From Pseudomonadota bacterium (GTDB lineage Bacteria; Myxococcota; Polyangia; Polyangiales; Polyangiaceae): a stretch of DNA of 8,490 nucleotides. The stretch lies in the NCBI GenBank assembly GCA_023419055.1, contig JAEZYO010000479.1, positions 1 through 8,490 of the forward strand, in the 5' to 3' direction. Positions within the stretch are counted from its first letter, which is position 1, and every line of letters starts with the position of its first letter. The notes under the pieces were generated by a model, which saw only the letters and a list, made by a program, of their open reading frames with translations, had not been told where the DNA came from and did not search any database. Both the position numbers and the translations under genes were made by a program. Shown piece after piece: positions 4,980 through 8,490 of this stretch.

Positions 4980-6509
4980 TCAGTTCACGGGGACGAGCGA
5001 GGCCCCGCAGTTGCCACAGAACTGGCTCTCTCCACTGAATTGCGCACCGCACACCGGACAGATCTTTCGCGTGGCGGTCACCCGATTCTCGTTTTGCGCC
5101 GACCCGTGGACGACCGCAGGTACGAGCGGCTCATCGTGCTTGGGGCAGATCGAGATCCCCGGATCGTACCCCTGACCACAAACTGGGCAGACACCTCCCG
5201 CTGGAGCCACGCCGAGCCCGCGCTGCAGCGGGATCAGCCGATTGCCGTCGTTCGCGCAGAATTTGGCTTCGGGCGGATACTCTTCGCGGCAGGTGGGGCA
5301 GACCATCCCCTTCGCGGGTTCGGCGCGCGCAGGCTGCGCTCGCGGTTCACCGGGACCGGTCCCGGATGTTGCGAGGCGCGCGGGCGGGAGGGGAGTCAGG
5401 CGCTGAGCGCGCCGAGCCCGCCGGATGGCGACGAAGCCGAAGATGCCGAGCGCGAGCGCCAGCGTCCCGACCACGCCGATGAAAAGCTTCTTTCGAAACG
5501 CACCTTCGTCGGTCAGCGTCGTTCCGCGCGACCCAATGGAGCTCGATTCGATGCGCGTTACGGCGGCGCCTCCCGACTCGCCGAGCTCGTCGAACCTGCC
5601 CTCGCCGAGCAGGGCTTCGTAGCGAGCCGACGAGACCACCTCGGCCACGACCGTGACCGAGCGATCGCCGACCGAGGCGAGCAGCTTCACTTCACCCTCC
5701 GGGGCGGTATCGGCGACGCGGAGCGTCCCCGGCGAAACGAGGTCGACGCCCGGCGGCGGCGTCACCAGGCGGAAGGTGGGGGCCACGCTCAAGGTGCAAC
5801 CGGCCTTGTCGACCACGCTCCCGCGGAACGTGAAGGTCTCTCCCGGGCGAAGGAGTTTATGGGCCGGGCGCACCTCGAGCCGCGCTGGATCGCCGGGCGT
5901 TTGGCACGCTCGCGGCGGAGCCTCCTTCGCGGGGGGAGGAGTGGGCTCCTTGGGGGTCGGGCCTTCGGCGGGCGCCGGCGCGGTGCTGGTCGCGGCGGGC
6001 TCCGGGTCGCCCTCGCGCCGGACGAGCTTGAGAAAGCGGGTGCGGCGTACACTGGCCGTGCAGTTCTGCCCTCCGACGATGAACTGATACTGACCCGTCT
6101 CGTCGAAGGTGATCTGGTTGTCGGTCGCGGTGATCGTCGTCACCACGGTTGCCTGACGCGGGTCCGCTGCGGCCGTCTTGCAGACGTTTTTATAAGCGCG
6201 CGCGCTCGCGGTGTGGCTCACACGCGAAAGGCCGGGGTACTGCTCCCAACACTCGGTGGTGGAGTAGGTCCGCCCGGCTCCGGAGAAAATCAGCTCGCCG
6301 CCGCTCTTCTGGATCGTCACCGGTCCGGCGGGAGCTCCACCACCGCTCGGCTTCGGACCGCAGGCGCTACCCCAATCTCCGATCACCCAGTTCGGTTGCA
6401 GGGCGGTCGCGGACCACTGTCCGGCGAGGGTGGGCGCCTGCGCGACGGCGGTCGGCAGCGCCACGACGAGGGGCAAAGCAAGCCAGCCGAGCCAGGCGGA
6501 GCGAAGCAT
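4980..6509 (-). CDS. Single-pass membrane protein: exported N-terminal domains, Ig-like domain, TM, three cytoplasmic zinc ribbons
   Basis: A complete 509-residue protein that I cannot assign to a named family. Residues 1-23 are a Sec signal peptide (cleavage likely after AVA). Residues 24-165 form an exported domain with four cysteines (50, 87, 110, 150); a Pro-rich linker follows (about 168-201), then a bacterial Ig-like domain (about 202-293, Cys202 and Cys238, motif ARLEVRPAHKLLRPGETFTF). The six exported cysteines could form three disulfides. A transmembrane helix lies at about 342-362, followed by RRARRAQR (positive-inside). The cytoplasmic tail has three modules of C-x2-C-x10-C-x2-[D/H/C]: Cys404/407/418/Asp421, Cys441/444/455/His458, and Cys484/487/498/501. 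Predicted topology is N-out, C-in, suggesting an envelope sensor or scaffold. ATG 6507-6509 has AGGTG (6516-6520) 6 nt upstream; GTG at 6518 would add three residues but lacks a ribosome binding site. It lies upstream of, and in line with, the AgmX-like gene. Confidence 0.88.
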   Translation of the reverse strand: MLRSAWLGWLALPLVVALPTAVAQAPTLAGQWSATALQPNWVIGDWGSACGPKPSGGGAPAGPVTIQKSGGELIFSGAGRTYSTTECWEQYPGLSRVSHTASARAYKNVCKTAAADPRQATVVTTITATDNQITFDETGQYQFIVGGQNCTASVRRTRFLKLVRREGDPEPAATSTAPAPAEGPTPKEPTPPPAKEAPPRACQTPGDPARLEVRPAHKLLRPGETFTFRGSVVDKAGCTLSVAPTFRLVTPPPGVDLVSPGTLRVADTAPEGEVKLLASVGDRSVTVVAEVVSSARYEALLGEGRFDELGESGGAAVTRIESSSIGSRGTTLTDEGAFRKKLFIGVVGTLALALGIFGFVAIRRARRAQRLTPLPPARLATSGTGPGEPRAQPARAEPAKGMVCPTCREEYPPEAKFCANDGNRLIPLQRGLGVAPAGGVCPVCGQGYDPGISICPKHDEPLVPAVVHGSAQNENRVTATRKICPVCGAQFSGESQFCGNCGASLVPVN

Positions 6510-6704
6510 GAAAGGCACCTATTTCTACTCGTTTCTCGGCGGTTTTTGAGGCGTGGCTTGCATCAAAATGTGCCGCGCCTTGCACCCCGGGCTGCGGGCT
6601 GATGCATAAGTGCACGAACGCGTTGGCGATTTTGCCTTTGCCGCTACGTTGACACGGCTTTTTGCCGAATGATACGGTCGCCCACTCCACGAAAGGTGGC
6701 CGGA
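6510..6704. promoter_or_regulatory. Divergent intergenic region with promoter for the OmpA-family gene
   Basis: This 195-bp gap separates two divergent genes and should hold both promoters. For the plus strand there is a perfect TTGACA at 6649-6654 and, 18 bp on, TACGGT at 6673-6678, a weak -10 match. The spacer contains a small inverted repeat CGGC-TTTTT-GCCG (6655-6667). AGGTGG at 6694-6699, 5 nt before the ATG at 6705, is the ribosome binding site. For the minus strand only AGGTG at 6516-6520 is clear; I cannot identify its promoter boxes. Confidence 0.45.

Positions 6705-8490
<1,786 letters not shown>

Noticed and set aside
6548..6580. Sigma-54-like GGCAC...GC element on the minus strand upstream of the zinc-ribbon gene
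   Set aside because: The distance between the GG and GC elements is 11 nt rather than the 10 nt required, and the -12 box is not TTGC.
4962..6602. A 546-codon plus-strand open frame opposite the triple zinc-ribbon gene
   Set aside because: Its product is Arg/Gly-rich without domain signatures, and it is fully antisense to a gene with signal peptide, TM helix and zinc-ribbon motifs. GC-rich third positions produce such shadows.
6669..6704. Earlier in-frame ATG (6669) for the OmpA-family protein
   Set aside because: It falls within the predicted promoter, has no ribosome site and would put a 12-residue charged extension before a good signal peptide; AGGTGG marks 6705 instead.

Overview
The window is GC-rich DNA with strong third-position G/C bias. 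It contains Gly/Thr-linker lipoproteins, an AgmX/GltJ-type zinc-ribbon + GYF + TonB-like protein, zinc-ribbon membrane proteins and an OmpA protein with thrombospondin type 3 repeats. This combination is typical of myxobacteria (Myxococcota, perhaps the Polyangia/Sorangium side). The assignment is inferred from protein style, not from a marker gene. It looks like ordinary chromosome: I see no insertion sequence, integrase, tRNA, rRNA or CRISPR array.

Layout from left to right. (1) 3-794 (+): the 3' part of a gene for a secreted protein with a Gly-rich linker and a C-terminal carbohydrate-binding-like domain, cut by the left edge. (2) 813-1988 (-): a complete class I/II PLP aminotransferase of the kynurenine/glutamine aminotransferase type, converging on gene 1 with an 18-bp gap. 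(3) 2072-2995 (-): a complete lipoprotein whose globular domain is a paralogue of gene 1, with the same four-cysteine spacing. (4) 2996-3330: a long spacer with the terminator of the next gene and the promoter/leader of the lipoprotein. (5) 3331-4842 (-): an AgmX/PglI (GltJ-like) protein predicted to cross the inner membrane and reach into the periplasm. (6) 4980-6509 (-): a signal-peptide-bearing, single-pass membrane protein with two extracytoplasmic domains and three tandem cytoplasmic zinc ribbons. (7) 6510-6704: a divergent promoter region. (8) 6705-8490 (+): an outer-membrane OmpA-family protein (barrel, TSP3 calcium-binding repeats, start of the peptidoglycan-binding domain), cut by the right edge.

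Apart from the aminotransferase, every gene encodes an envelope or exported protein. Together they could span the envelope: outer-membrane barrel with peptidoglycan anchor, exported glycan-binding lipoproteins, and two inner-membrane proteins with cytosolic zinc ribbons. Whether they act together is inference, because strong terminators and spacers separate several of them, so they are not one operon. The most noteworthy items are the GltJ-like protein with a duplicated LFSL[DN]A motif, the triple zinc-ribbon membrane protein with varying fourth ligands, and the paralogous lipoproteins flanking an aminotransferase. None is clearly a wholly new system.
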